Counted from the first letter of the stretch, positions 17,269-27,587 are shown. The stretch: DNA of 64,000 nt from Capnocytophaga catalasegens (GCF_026005215.1 NZ_BPMA01000012.1:124001-188000); one strand, 5' to 3'. Numbers and translations are program-made. Notes: generated from the letters alone by a model not told the origin.

Positions 17269-18333
17269 ATGAAACCTTTTTGCGTCTTATTATTACTCCT
17301 CACTACGACCAAATTTTTTGCTCAAAACAAAAAAGAATTACAATTCTTAGTAGGAACTTATACCGATACCAATAGTGAAGGGATTTATTGGTACAAGACT
17401 GATAATCAGTTTTCTAATTTTGAAAAAATAACTTCTACTTTCATCAAAAATCCGTCATACCTTACTCTTTCTTCTGATGAGAAATTTCTTTTCTCAGTAA
17501 GTGAAAATGATCAACACGATAGCGAACTTTTTTCTTTTTCGTTAAATAAAAAATATAAAAAAATTCGCCCTATTAGTCAGAAAAACACACAGGGAGGCGC
17601 TCCTTGTTTTGTTATGTATAACGCTGAAAATAAAATTGTTATAACTGCAAACTATACAGGTGGTAATATATCTGTATTTGGTGCTAATCCCGATGGTGAT
17701 TTAAGTGAAATACGTCAAAAAATTGATTTTTCAGAGAATTCACATTTACACTGCTTGGTCTCTTCGCCAGACAAAAAACAAGTTATTGCTACCGATTTAG
17801 GAACTGACATGCTTTACGTATTTGAATGGAAAAATGGAGTGTTGCAACAAGATGAAAATAAAAGCATAAAACTCACATCTGGCACAGGACCTCGTCATCT
17901 TATTTTTTCGCCCAACGGAAAATATCTGTATGTATTGGGAGAATTTTCTCGAAAAATAAATGTTTTTCGTTATAAAAACAACAAACTATCTGAAATACAA
18001 CAAGTTGAAACTGATGGATCTATTGATGTAAAAGGTGGTGCCGATATTCGAATTAGTCCTGATGGAAAATATCTTTACGCAAGCAACCGCTTGAAAAATG
18101 ACGGAATTGCTATTTTTTCTATTCAGAAATCAGGAAAATTAAACAAAATAGACTATCAAATTACGAAAAAACACCCTCGTAATTTTGTAATTTCACCAGA
18201 CGGTAAATACCTCTTAGTTGCTTCTCGTGATGAAGATGCGATACAAGTATTTGAAATTCAGAATGATGGATTATTACAACTAAAAAATGAATTGAATATT
18301 CCTAAACCGGTTTGTATTCAATTTTTGAAATAA
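17269..18333 (+). CDS. Lactonase family (7-bladed beta-propeller) secreted protein
   Basis: The 354-residue product begins with a signal peptide (about residues 1-19, ending FFAQ). It then shows repeated propeller strands with SPDGKYLYASNR, SPNGKYLYVLGE and SPDGKYLLVASRD, as in the YbhE/Pgl lactonase family. Relatives hydrolyse 6-phosphogluconolactone or other lactones. Export across the inner membrane makes a role in the cytoplasmic pentose phosphate pathway unlikely, so the substrate is open. It converges with the next gene, 12 bp from stop to stop. Confidence 0.85.
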   Translation: MKPFCVLLLLLTTTKFFAQNKKELQFLVGTYTDTNSEGIYWYKTDNQFSNFEKITSTFIKNPSYLTLSSDEKFLFSVSENDQHDSELFSFSLNKKYKKIRPISQKNTQGGAPCFVMYNAENKIVITANYTGGNISVFGANPDGDLSEIRQKIDFSENSHLHCLVSSPDKKQVIATDLGTDMLYVFEWKNGVLQQDENKSIKLTSGTGPRHLIFSPNGKYLYVLGEFSRKINVFRYKNNKLSEIQQVETDGSIDVKGGADIRISPDGKYLYASNRLKNDGIAIFSIQKSGKLNKIDYQITKKHPRNFVISPDGKYLLVASRDEDAIQVFEIQNDGLLQLKNELNIPKPVCIQFLK

Positions 18334-18345
18334 AAATAAATTAAA

Positions 18346-19635
18346 TTACACTTCTTTTTTAATGATTTCAGCTAATTTTTGAGTCAAATTTCGTCTGTGA
18401 TATATCGAAAGCCCTATCGGATGCGATATTTGTAATTTTCGTTCTTTATAAAGATCGTAATACACTAATAAACAATCTTTTATTGCGTTGTAATCGTCAT
18501 ACGGAAGTACCTTGCCCGTATTGGTTTGCCGAATAATTTCACCTGCGTCCCAATTTTTGTATCCCATCGCCAAAATAGGTCGCCCCGAGATCATATATTC
18601 GAATAATTTTCCCGGAATTATTCCTTCAGTATTGGGATGATTGATTTCTAAAAGTAATAATACTTGTGATTGTCTTTGCAAAGTAAGCACTTGATTATGT
18701 GAAATATATCCTTTTATATCTAAGAATGGGGTTAATCCATTTTTATTCAAATCTGCAAGAACTTCATCACTTACCCTTCCTGCCAAACATAATTGAAAAT
18801 TATTAGCAAATTCATAATTTTCAGTAACTAAATCTCCCAATACTTGCCACAATATTTTAGGATTTCTTTCTGTGAGTAATGACCCGATATGTGAAAGTAA
18901 AAATTTGTCCGATAAAGAAATACTAACTTGCTGATAATCATCATATCCGTTGGTTATTACAGTGATAGGCTTGTCGGTTTTCTGCTGAAATTCTTTCTGT
19001 GTAGAAAAACTTGTAACTATAATATTATCTGCTGTTTGTAATACTTTTTGTTCTAATTTTAAATGTTTTTGAGCGGATTTTTGTGTTAAAAACAAAGAAG
19101 AATGATACCCAATATTTGTCCAAGGGTCGCGAAAATCAGCTATCCAGCGAATATTTTTCATTTTTTCTTTCAAACCTAGACCTATCAGATGAACACTATG
19201 TGGAGGTGCTGTTGTAATTATTGTATTTATCTGATTTTCAATAATATATTTTTCTAAAAATAGAATTGAAGGACGAACCCAAAGCACACGCGCATCAGGA
19301 ATAAACAAATTCCCACGTACCCAAAGCATACATTTTTCGAGCCATGACATTCTTTTGGTAGGAATAATTCCTGAGCTAATTTTTTGAGTTTTTTCTTTGG
19401 AAAAAAGAGCAGCTATCGCATAAGGTTCTATTATTGAGCGTTTTATGATTGTAATATCCGAAGGAATATCATTTCCTATTTCAGAGTCTATCATCGGATA
19501 ATGCGGATTTTTTGGAGCGTAGACAATAGGCTCTATCCCAAAATTTCGTAAATATTTTACAAATTTCAGCCAACGTTGTACGCCTGGACCGCCTGCTGGT
19601 GCCCAATAATAAGTTATAATGAGAATTTTTTTCAT
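18346..19635 (-). CDS. Glycosyltransferase family 4-like protein
   Basis: The 429-residue protein begins KKILIITYYWAPAGGPGVQRW, the glycine-rich N-terminal loop seen in GT4-type GT-B enzymes. It continues with RWIADFRDPWTN and DNIIVTSFSTQKEF, and has a C-terminal donor-binding half including ITNGYDD, EGIIPGKLFEYMISGRPILA and a conserved acid near the end of that segment. It should transfer a nucleotide-activated sugar on the cytoplasmic side, for capsule, O-antigen or protein glycosylation. No other polysaccharide genes are adjacent. A -7 box lies at 19667-19674. Confidence 0.88.
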   Translation of the reverse strand: MKKILIITYYWAPAGGPGVQRWLKFVKYLRNFGIEPIVYAPKNPHYPMIDSEIGNDIPSDITIIKRSIIEPYAIAALFSKEKTQKISSGIIPTKRMSWLEKCMLWVRGNLFIPDARVLWVRPSILFLEKYIIENQINTIITTAPPHSVHLIGLGLKEKMKNIRWIADFRDPWTNIGYHSSLFLTQKSAQKHLKLEQKVLQTADNIIVTSFSTQKEFQQKTDKPITVITNGYDDYQQVSISLSDKFLLSHIGSLLTERNPKILWQVLGDLVTENYEFANNFQLCLAGRVSDEVLADLNKNGLTPFLDIKGYISHNQVLTLQRQSQVLLLLEINHPNTEGIIPGKLFEYMISGRPILAMGYKNWDAGEIIRQTNTGKVLPYDDYNAIKDCLLVYYDLYKERKLQISHPIGLSIYHRRNLTQKLAEIIKKEV

Positions 19636-19666
19636 CTAAAAACAATAAAATATTTTGTTCCTTTGG

Positions 19667-19674
19667 CAAAAATA
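19667..19674 (-). promoter_or_regulatory. -7 promoter box for the glycosyltransferase
   Basis: The minus strand reads TATTTTTG followed by CC, 31 bases before the ATG at 19635. Confidence 0.55.
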
Positions 19675-20000
19675 CAATTTTTTTGATTAGTTTTTAAAGG
19701 AAAATGTCTTTTTTGAAATTGATATAATATATTTATGGTATGATTGTCAAAAGAAATATATATTGTATATATACAAATTTAAAGTATGATACTAAGCTTT
19801 TAGTCAATTTTTTAGAATTCAAACAAGTATTCTCCTTTTTGATAACAAATAAAATAATTATTTTTTTGACAATATAAAAATAAAATTACTCTTTTTTATA
19901 GAAATATTTCAGGAAATATTTACGATATATAAAATAATACTTTTCTTGAAACAAACATATTATATTTTTTTTCTTTTTTAAAAAAATATTCCATTATAGA
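19675..20000. other. AT-rich gene-free stretch upstream of the first PUL
   Basis: This region is extremely AT-rich, with long T and A runs. I see no ORF, tRNA or clear repeat. It may hold upstream regulatory DNA for the first SusC gene, whose promoter follows directly. Confidence 0.5.
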
Positions 20001-20032
20001 TTTGCGTATTATTTCAGAATGTCATACATTTG
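20001..20032 (+). promoter_or_regulatory. Complete -33/-7 promoter of PUL 1
   Basis: TTTG at 20001-20004 and TACATTTG at 20025-20032 are separated by 20 bases, a good fit to the Bacteroidota vegetative promoter. The implied leader before the SusC ATG at 20202 is about 165 bases and AT-rich, which is unusually long for this window and could host post-transcriptional control. Confidence 0.65.
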
Positions 20033-20201
20033 CACTTCCATTGAGTGTTTAATATTAACATTTGTATTCTTTATTTGTATTCTTTTTTTGAAATTTATAT
20101 AAATTCATAATTGGTAATATCGCATAAAACAATTCAATTTTTAATAAAATAAACTGATTATTCACTAAAAATATAGCTAAATCAATTAAAAATTTCAATT
20201 T

Positions 20202-23200
20202 ATGGTAAGTATGTTGAAAAATCTAAAGACGAAAGGAGTAAAATGGATTTTACTAGCATTGCTTTCGCACGGATTTTGGACAGTTTCAGCTTTTGATAAA
20301 GTTGAAAATTTGCGAAGAAGTAGTGATTATATCACTCAACAACAAACAAAAAAAGTTACAGGAACAGTAACTGATGAGAAAGGAGAATCTCTCCCTGGTG
20401 TAAACATTGTTGTGAAAGGTACATCGGTGGGAGTTACCACAGATTTCAATGGGAATTTTGAAATCAATGTTCCTTCGGACAAGACAGAACTTGTGTTCTC
20501 ATACATCGGTTTTAAAGATCAAGTAATTAGTGTAACACAATCTCGCTCCGGTTTAAAAGTAATACTCAAGGAAGAGGTACAACAGATTGAAGGCACTGTG
20601 GTAACCGCTTTGGGTATCAAACGCCAAGAAAAAGCATTGAGCTATAACGTACAACAAGTGAAGTCCGATGAACTTACTCGTGTAAAAGACGCTAACTTCG
20701 TTAATAGCCTTAATGGTAAAGTCGCTGGGGTGAATATCCAAAGAAGTGCATCTGGTGTTGGTGGTGCTACCAAAGTGGTAATGCGAGGTGCAAAGTCAAT
20801 AAAAGGAGATAACAATGTTCTTTATGTGGTAGACGGAGTTCCTATTGGAAATCAAGTAAACAGAGAGGGTGATGGCTCTGGATTTGGAGGAAGAACTTCT
20901 GGTGAGGGTATCTCTGATTTTAACTCCGAAGATATAGAAAGTATTTCTGTTTTGACTGGACCTGCAGCTGCTGCTCTATATGGTGCTTCTGCTGCTAATG
21001 GGGTTATCGTAATCAATACCAAAAAAGGAAGTGAAGGAAAACTAAAAATAAATGTTTCTTCATCTGTCGAATTTCTTAACCCTCTTATTTTACCAGAATT
21101 CCAAAATACTTATGGTAATGTAAAGGGAAATTATACGTCTTGGGGAGATAAATTATCAACTCCTTCTTCATATGAACCTAAAGATTTTTTTAACACAGGA
21201 AGAACTTATAACAATGCTGTAAATCTATCTGTTGGAAACAAACAAAATCAAACTTTTGCTTCTGCATCTTCAGTAGTTTCAGAAGGGGTTGTACCTAATA
21301 ACAATTATCATCGTTATAATATGTCAATCCGAAATACCTCTTCCTTCTTAGATGACAAATTACAATTGGACCTATCTGCTAATTATATTCGTCAGTATGA
21401 ACGCAATATGGTTTCTTTTGGAACATATTTTAATCCAATAGTAGGTGCTTATTTATATCCTCGTGGTGAAAATTTCGAGCAAGAGAAATATTTTGAAAGA
21501 TATGATTTAGACTTAGGATACGCTAGACAACATTGGAGTCCTGGTGATTTTGGTATGGATATTCAAAATCCATATTGGATTGCGTACAGAAACGTCAGAC
21601 CGCAAGTGAAAGATCGTTATATGTTTATGGGACAATTAAAATATAACATTTTAGGAAATTTGAATGTTGCAACTCGTTTCCGTTTGGACAACACTTACAC
21701 TGAAACCGAAGACAAACGATATGCTTCAACAATCAATACATTTGCGGGTAGCAAAGGACGTTACTCATATTCTCAAGGAATTTTCCGTCAGAAGTATTTG
21801 GACATCATAGCCAATTATAATACAACATTTGCTACAGATTACACTCTCACAGCAAACGTGGGTTCTTCTTTTGAGGAATATGACACCAAATCAAGAGGTT
21901 ATGGAGGACAATTGTTGTTGCTACCTAATAAATTCACATACAATAATATTGATCCTACAAAAGCAAGTCCGTTTGAAAGCGGAGGAAATAGCCGTAAAAG
22001 AAATGTTGCCATATTTGCTTCAACTGAATTGGGATGGAAATCAAAATTATTCTTAACTCTAACAGGACGTACTGATTATCCTTCACAATTGGTAAATAGC
22101 AAGGAAGAGCAGATTTTCTATCCTTCTGCTGGGCTTTCAGCTGTAGTTACAGAATTTTTGTCAGAAGATACTAAGGCAAGATTGAATCCTTACCTTTCAT
22201 ACTTCAAGATAAGAGGTTCTTATACGGAAGTTGGGTCTCCAATTCCTTTTACAGGACTTACACCTGGTACTACTACAAGAGAAATTGAGGGAGGAAGTGT
22301 AAAAGCATTCAAATATTATCCTTTGGCAGACTTCAAAGCAGAAAGAACTCGTTCTTATGAGGTAGGAATTAACTCAAAATGGCTTAACAACAAGCTATCT
22401 CTTGACTTAACTCTTTACCATTCAAACACATACAACCAGTTATTAGAAGCTAAGCTTCCTGAAACTTCAGGTTATGATTTTATGTTCGTTCAAGCAGGAA
22501 ATATTGAAAACAGAGGGCTGGAAATGGCTTTAGGATATCGTCAAGATTGGGGAGCATTTAACTTTGCTACCAACTTTACAGCTACCACCAACAGAAATAA
22601 AATAGTTCGTTTGGCATCTGGTGTTCAAAATCCATTTAACCCAGCTGAAACTTTTGACCTGAGAGATATTCAAGTGGGACGTTTTCGTCTTCGTGAAGGA
22701 GGGCAAATAGGAGATATGTATGACAATAAGCAAATAAAACGAAACCAATATGGTTACGTTGACTTTACAGGTGGTGTACTTCTTGATGAAGTTACAGAGC
22801 CGTACAAATTAGGGACAATAAATCCTGATTGGTTATTAGGCTGGCAAGGAAATGTAGGTTACAAAAACATTTCTCTTAGTTTCTTGTTCAAAGCTCGCTT
22901 GGGAGGTGAAGTTATCTCAGGAACACAACAAGTTCTTGACAGATATGGAGTATCAAAAGCTTCTGCTGACGCACGTGATTTAGGATATGTTCAGGTAGGT
23001 GATTTCCGAGTGGGACCTAAAGCATATTATGATGCTATTTCCAATTTGAACTCATATTATACATATTCAGCAACTAATGTTCGTCTACAAGAAGTGAGTT
23101 TAACTTACAATTTTGATACTAAGAAATTAGGTAAGAATTTATCTAATTTGAGTATTTCTGTTATCGGAAATAATCTTTGGATGATATACAATAAAGCTCC

Positions 23201-23309
23201 TTTTGATCCAGAATTGGCAGCTTCTACAGGAACTTTAGGACAAGGTTATGATTATTTTATGCTTCCAAGTTTAACAAGCTATGGATTGAGTGTAAAAATG
23301 GGATTTTAG
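20202..23309 (+). CDS. SusC/RagA family TonB-linked outer membrane protein (PUL 1)
   Basis: The 1035-residue protein has an N-terminal signal (about 1-30, ending VSA). A CarboxypepD_reg-like domain follows (about 50-123, GTVTDEKGESLPGVNIVVKG), then a TonB plug (VVTALGIKRQEKALSYNVQQ; SVLTGPAAAALYGASAANGV) and a 22-strand barrel ending in the aromatic-terminated strand SYGLSVKMGF. It should import a glycan through the outer membrane with TonB energy and its SusD lid. It heads a tight run of four genes (gaps of 11-19 bp). A segment of about 160 bases (20589-20749) is nearly identical to the second SusC gene. The closest known model is the C. canimorsus Gpd importer. Confidence 0.93.
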   Translation: MVSMLKNLKTKGVKWILLALLSHGFWTVSAFDKVENLRRSSDYITQQQTKKVTGTVTDEKGESLPGVNIVVKGTSVGVTTDFNGNFEINVPSDKTELVFSYIGFKDQVISVTQSRSGLKVILKEEVQQIEGTVVTALGIKRQEKALSYNVQQVKSDELTRVKDANFVNSLNGKVAGVNIQRSASGVGGATKVVMRGAKSIKGDNNVLYVVDGVPIGNQVNREGDGSGFGGRTSGEGISDFNSEDIESISVLTGPAAAALYGASAANGVIVINTKKGSEGKLKINVSSSVEFLNPLILPEFQNTYGNVKGNYTSWGDKLSTPSSYEPKDFFNTGRTYNNAVNLSVGNKQNQTFASASSVVSEGVVPNNNYHRYNMSIRNTSSFLDDKLQLDLSANYIRQYERNMVSFGTYFNPIVGAYLYPRGENFEQEKYFERYDLDLGYARQHWSPGDFGMDIQNPYWIAYRNVRPQVKDRYMFMGQLKYNILGNLNVATRFRLDNTYTETEDKRYASTINTFAGSKGRYSYSQGIFRQKYLDIIANYNTTFATDYTLTANVGSSFEEYDTKSRGYGGQLLLLPNKFTYNNIDPTKASPFESGGNSRKRNVAIFASTELGWKSKLFLTLTGRTDYPSQLVNSKEEQIFYPSAGLSAVVTEFLSEDTKARLNPYLSYFKIRGSYTEVGSPIPFTGLTPGTTTREIEGGSVKAFKYYPLADFKAERTRSYEVGINSKWLNNKLSLDLTLYHSNTYNQLLEAKLPETSGYDFMFVQAGNIENRGLEMALGYRQDWGAFNFATNFTATTNRNKIVRLASGVQNPFNPAETFDLRDIQVGRFRLREGGQIGDMYDNKQIKRNQYGYVDFTGGVLLDEVTEPYKLGTINPDWLLGWQGNVGYKNISLSFLFKARLGGEVISGTQQVLDRYGVSKASADARDLGYVQVGDFRVGPKAYYDAISNLNSYYTYSATNVRLQEVSLTYNFDTKKLGKNLSNLSISVIGNNLWMIYNKAPFDPELAASTGTLGQGYDYFMLPSLTSYGLSVKMGF

Positions 23310-23328
23310 AATTTAAAGTATTAAAAAA

Positions 23329-24969
23329 ATGAAAAAAATATTGATAAATGCCTTTATTTTATTAAATTTGGTTAGTTGTTCTAACTATGATGAAATAAAT
23401 ACAAATATTTATGGGGCAACAGATAAAGATACGAAAGCAGGTGGTTTGGAGTACGGTGCACCCTTCCAGAGAATGCAACAATTAGTTATCCCCATAGGTT
23501 CACCCGCTCAAACGACAGGTCCAGGAAATGATTTACAAAATACAGATTTAATTTCCTCGGGAAATTACATTGGTTATTTTGGTAATAACAATAATTGGAA
23601 TAGTCAAATAGAGGCTTCTTGGAATTTCCGAGATGATAGAATGAGTTATGCTTATAAGAATTTCTACTCAAATATATTTCGAGAGTGGCTTTCTATAAAA
23701 AGAAGCGTAGGAACTTCACAAAACATTCAGGATAAGCGTGTTCTTGCTTTAGCAAATATTCTGAAGATTGCTGCTTGGCAAAGAGCTACCGATGTATTTG
23801 GCCCTATCGTTTTTACCAATGCAGGTAAGGGAGATATTAATCCTCCATTAGATAGTCAAGAAACTGTTTATAGAGCTATGTTGGAAGAACTTGAAGCTTC
23901 TGTCGAAGCTCTTAATGGAGGAAGTGTTTTAATGAAAGATTACGATGCTATTTACGATGGTAACGTTTCCAATTGGATAAAATTTGCCAATTCCTTGATG
24001 TTGCGCATAGCAGTACGCACACACTTCAAAGATGCTTCTTTGGCTTCTACTTACATTCAAAAAGCTATTAGTGGAGGTGTTATGGAAGCTACTTCAGATG
24101 AAGCAAAAATTCAAAATTCTGCTAAAATGCCTTTAAAAAACTCAATGATGCCTTCTGTTGATGAGTATGACGAAACTCGTATGGGACTGACTATTTGGGC
24201 TTACTTGAAAGGATATAATGACTCTCGTATTAGCAAGTATTTTACACAAGGAAAGCGAGGAGATGATCAAGGTTATTATGCTATAGTTCCGACCAATACA
24301 GGGCGAAAAAATGTAAGAGTTCACGGCCCAAAATTTGCATCAAGACCCAATATTGATGACAACTCACCCCTGTTTTGGATGCGTACTTCTGAAGTTTTGT
24401 TTTTGAAAGCAGAAGCAGCTTTATATAACCTGGGGGGACTTAGTTCTTCACAAGCAAAAACTTTTTATGAAGAAGGAGTTAAGATGTCTTTTCAAGAAAA
24501 TGGCATTTCAGGTGCAGAAACTACCTATCTTAACAGAACAAGTATTCCTCAAAACTTTACAGATTACTGGTATAGTTCTTATATATATCCTGTAAGATAT
24601 AGTTATGATATATCTCATAATAATACCTCACCTAAGTGGGATGACTTAAAAGCAGGTAAAGATGAACAAGAGGAACATCTTCAGAAAATTATTACTCAAA
24701 AGTATCTGGCAATGTATCCTAACGCAGTAGAAGCTTGGACAGAGTACAGAAGAACAGGATATCCTTTGGTAATGAAATATGCGGATAAAGATGCTCCTTC
24801 AAGAATCAACTGCCCAACTTGTTTCGTCCCTGAGCGATTTAAATATTCTAAAACAGAATATGACACAAATCCAAACTTGATTAAACAAATACCTGATTTA
24901 TTGAAGGGAGAAGATACAGGAGGTACTCAATTATGGTGGGTACGACCTAATAGACCACAACAACAATAA
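23329..24969 (+). CDS. SusD/RagB-like glycan-binding lipoprotein (PUL 1)
   Basis: The 546-residue lipoprotein has a short type II signal with lipid cysteine Cys17 (LVSC), followed by SNYDEI, acidic residues of the kind that direct lipoproteins to the cell surface in Capnocytophaga. The body has SusD-like_2 features: ANILKIAAWQRATDVFGPI, NSLMLRIAVRTHF, SPLFWMRTSEVLFLKAEAAL and EAWTEYRRTGYPLV near the C-terminus. It should cap the SusC barrel and bind the glycan. It lies 19 bp after SusC. Confidence 0.93.
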   Translation: MKKILINAFILLNLVSCSNYDEINTNIYGATDKDTKAGGLEYGAPFQRMQQLVIPIGSPAQTTGPGNDLQNTDLISSGNYIGYFGNNNNWNSQIEASWNFRDDRMSYAYKNFYSNIFREWLSIKRSVGTSQNIQDKRVLALANILKIAAWQRATDVFGPIVFTNAGKGDINPPLDSQETVYRAMLEELEASVEALNGGSVLMKDYDAIYDGNVSNWIKFANSLMLRIAVRTHFKDASLASTYIQKAISGGVMEATSDEAKIQNSAKMPLKNSMMPSVDEYDETRMGLTIWAYLKGYNDSRISKYFTQGKRGDDQGYYAIVPTNTGRKNVRVHGPKFASRPNIDDNSPLFWMRTSEVLFLKAEAALYNLGGLSSSQAKTFYEEGVKMSFQENGISGAETTYLNRTSIPQNFTDYWYSSYIYPVRYSYDISHNNTSPKWDDLKAGKDEQEEHLQKIITQKYLAMYPNAVEAWTEYRRTGYPLVMKYADKDAPSRINCPTCFVPERFKYSKTEYDTNPNLIKQIPDLLKGEDTGGTQLWWVRPNRPQQQ

Positions 24970-24980
24970 AATTACAGAAA

Positions 24981-26066
24981 ATGAAAAAATTTAGTTTATT
25001 TTTAATAATAGCAACAACTTTGGTTGGTTGCAATAAATGGACAGAAACTGAGCGTATTATATTTGAAAATCAAAATTTAAAGAAATTGGTAACTCTAATT
25101 GAAGCTCAGAAAGAATCAGACTTAAACCCAGAATACAGAGAATATTACAAAAAAATTAGAGAAGAATACAGAACTAAACCTCGTGTAAAAGGATTTGGTT
25201 GGTTTGGTAACTGGTCTGGTAAAGGAAACAATCCACAGAACTATCTAAGAGCTTTACCAGATAGTGTTGATTTTGTATCTGCTTGGGGGGTTAGAGGAAA
25301 ATTAACAAAGGAGCAACAAGTTGATATGGAGTTTTTCCAAAAAGTTAAAGGAGGAAAAGTTTTACTTTGTTGGATTATTCAAGGGTTGGGTGATCAATTG
25401 ACCCCTCCTAAAACAGATCCAATGGATTTTTGGGTAAAAGAAAAAGGAGGAGGAGATTTTAAAGAAGGTGTTAAAGCCTATGCTAATGCCATTTGTGATA
25501 CTATTGAAAAATACAATTTTGATGGTTTTGACATTGATTACGAACCAAATTATGGACATAGTGGCTCTCTGGCTGATTGGCAAACAATTGAAGGAGACCA
25601 TCCAATGCAAATTTTTATAGAAACATTAAGTGCTCGTCTCAAACCAAAAGGACGTATGTTAGTAATGGATGGACAACCTGAAAAATTATCAGCAGAAACT
25701 TCAAAACTTATAGACCATTATATCTATCAAGCATATTGGGAAGGTTCAACAGAATTAGTAATGCGTAAAATAACAAATGGACATTTAGACGATTGGGAAA
25801 GAAAGACTATCATTACAGTTGAGTTTGAACGAACTTGGCGAACTGGAGGAATAGACGGGTATAAAAGTTCAAAACCTGAAATACAAGCGCTTAAAGAAGG
25901 AAGACAAATTTTGGATTATTCAGTTTTTGACTTACCAAATGGAAAACGTATTGGAGGTGTAGGAACATATCATATGGAGTACGATTACCCAAATTCTCCA
26001 AATTACAAATGGTTGCGTAAAGCCCTTTATTATGGAAATCAAAAATTTCCAGGTAATTTTAATTAA
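24981..26066 (+). CDS. GH18 lipoprotein, probable endo-beta-N-acetylglucosaminidase (PUL 1)
   Basis: The 361-residue lipoprotein has lipid cysteine Cys17 (LVGC). A helical, charged stretch (about 20-68) precedes a GH18 barrel beginning near RVKGFGWFGNWSG. The catalytic motif DxxDxDxE is complete: D181, D184, D186 and catalytic E188 in FDGFDIDYEP. Later motifs include LVMDGQPE and YIYQAYWEGS. GH18 enzymes of this Endo-F/H-like branch cut between the two GlcNAc residues of N-glycans, leaving one GlcNAc on the protein. The position after SusC/SusD fits a Gpd-like deglycosylation complex on the cell surface. Substrate class (high-mannose or complex) cannot be read from sequence. Confidence 0.88.
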   Translation: MKKFSLFLIIATTLVGCNKWTETERIIFENQNLKKLVTLIEAQKESDLNPEYREYYKKIREEYRTKPRVKGFGWFGNWSGKGNNPQNYLRALPDSVDFVSAWGVRGKLTKEQQVDMEFFQKVKGGKVLLCWIIQGLGDQLTPPKTDPMDFWVKEKGGGDFKEGVKAYANAICDTIEKYNFDGFDIDYEPNYGHSGSLADWQTIEGDHPMQIFIETLSARLKPKGRMLVMDGQPEKLSAETSKLIDHYIYQAYWEGSTELVMRKITNGHLDDWERKTIITVEFERTWRTGGIDGYKSSKPEIQALKEGRQILDYSVFDLPNGKRIGGVGTYHMEYDYPNSPNYKWLRKALYYGNQKFPGNFN

Positions 26067-26083
26067 TTTTTTTAAATGATTTA

Positions 26084-27256
26084 ATGATGAAAAAGATAAT
26101 ATTAAGTCTTAGTATAATTAGCTTATTTATTTCTTGTCAAGATGAATTATATGAGGATGATTTGAAATCTCACACAACAAAGCAAGGAATTTATATAGAC
26201 TCCAAAGAGACTTTACAAATTTTTACACAAGAAAATAAAGATGTTGTTGTACCCAACATCAATGTAAAATTGGTTAAGCCTATGCCTCATCAGTTTTCTG
26301 CAAACATTATAGCAGGTGATGAATCTCAATTGAACGAATATAATAAAAAGAATAATACTAATTATTCTTTACTACCTAGGTCAATGTATGAAATTAGTAA
26401 GCATATAAATTTTAAAGCAACAGATATAATAGGACAAATTGCCTTAAAGTTGAAAAATGTTAAGTTTCCAGAAGAAGGGACTTTCGCTTTACCTATAAAA
26501 ATACAAGGAGGTAGTGGCTATGATGCAATATCAGGACAAGACCAAACTCTACTAATTCTTGAACAAGAAATTGCAACAAAAGCTTTAAAAATCAATGGTG
26601 CTGGTACAGAAATAGGCGATGTTTTTGGTGTGGATCATAAAGTTGCTCAATGGACATTAGAAATGATGGTGAAACGTTCTGCATATAATGCCAACAATAG
26701 AGCAATAGGTGGAACTAAAGATGTAGATCACCCTAAAAGTGAAATCTATACCCGTTTTGGTGATGTTACTATCAGACCTAATCAATTACAAATAAAAACA
26801 GGAGGTTCACAAATAGACATTCCTGCCGATAAACTTTCTGCAGAGCCAAACAAGTGGTACGCTCTTGCTTTTTGGTACGATGGAAAAACAACAAAAGTAT
26901 TTGTTAACGGAGTAGAAGTTGCTTCAAGAGAAATTGCGGACTGGGCGTACTCTGTTACTGGATTTTGGATAAGTGGTTCAAATGAATTTATCAGAGAAGT
27001 TCGTTTCTGGAAAAGAGCAGTAAGTCCAAAAGAATTACAAGATAATTTATGGAAAGTTCTTAATCCTAAAAAAGCAGAAGGGTTATTGTTTTACTATCCG
27101 ATGAATGGTAAAAAATATGATCACAATACGGGTGAAATAACTGATGATGAAACAAAAATATGGGACTGGTCATCTACAAAAGCTCATTTGAATATGCCTT
27201 CAGGAGCAAAATTCGATGATAATGAAGGAAATAATTATGTTTTCCCACCAAAGTAA
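26084..27256 (+). CDS. DUF1735 and LamG-like glycan-binding lipoprotein (PUL 1)
   Basis: The product is 390 residues (389 if the second ATG at 26087 is used). Lipid cysteine is in FISC, followed by QDELYEDD, a strong acidic surface-export-like signal. Residues about 30-165 look like DUF1735 (beta-sandwich, KFPEEGTFALPIKIQGGSGY). Residues about 170-385 look like a concanavalin A/LamG fold with WTLEMMVKRS, KWYALAFWYDGKTTKVFVNG and REVRFWKRAVSPKELQDNL. It has no catalytic signature and probably binds glycan at the cell surface. It is the last gene of PUL 1, and a terminator follows. Confidence 0.85.
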   Translation: MMKKIILSLSIISLFISCQDELYEDDLKSHTTKQGIYIDSKETLQIFTQENKDVVVPNINVKLVKPMPHQFSANIIAGDESQLNEYNKKNNTNYSLLPRSMYEISKHINFKATDIIGQIALKLKNVKFPEEGTFALPIKIQGGSGYDAISGQDQTLLILEQEIATKALKINGAGTEIGDVFGVDHKVAQWTLEMMVKRSAYNANNRAIGGTKDVDHPKSEIYTRFGDVTIRPNQLQIKTGGSQIDIPADKLSAEPNKWYALAFWYDGKTTKVFVNGVEVASREIADWAYSVTGFWISGSNEFIREVRFWKRAVSPKELQDNLWKVLNPKKAEGLLFYYPMNGKKYDHNTGEITDDETKIWDWSSTKAHLNMPSGAKFDDNEGNNYVFPPK

Positions 27257-27278
27257 TATTGTATTATAGGCAAACAAG

Positions 27279-27312
27279 CGACAGAAATAAGGTATATTTC
27301 TGTCGTTTTTGT
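27279..27312 (+). terminator. Terminator of PUL 1
   Basis: CGACAGAAATA (27279-27289) pairs exactly with TATTTCTGTCG (27295-27305) around five bases and is followed by five T. The rest of the gap to 27587 is AT-rich with nothing else recognisable. Confidence 0.85.
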
Positions 27313-27587
27313 TTTTACAGCCAATACTTTTGTGATAATAAATAGATAGTTTTACAGTTATTTTTTATCGACATAAAATTTATTTAAGATTAAGCGGATT
27401 TTATATACAATAGCTAAAATTATTATATATTGGTTTATTATAATAAATGATTTTTTCTGTAATAATTTATCAAAAATATGAAATCTAACTATTTGATTCT
27501 TAATTGTATTTTTTATTTCTGACTTTTAAAATTTAGCAAATACACTCCTTTTATTAGTGATAGAGACACATATTAAAATTAGATTTT

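Noticed and set aside
17269-18333. Cytoplasmic 6-phosphogluconolactonase of the pentose phosphate pathway
   Set aside because: A clear signal peptide sends the protein out of the cytoplasm, so I named only the fold family.
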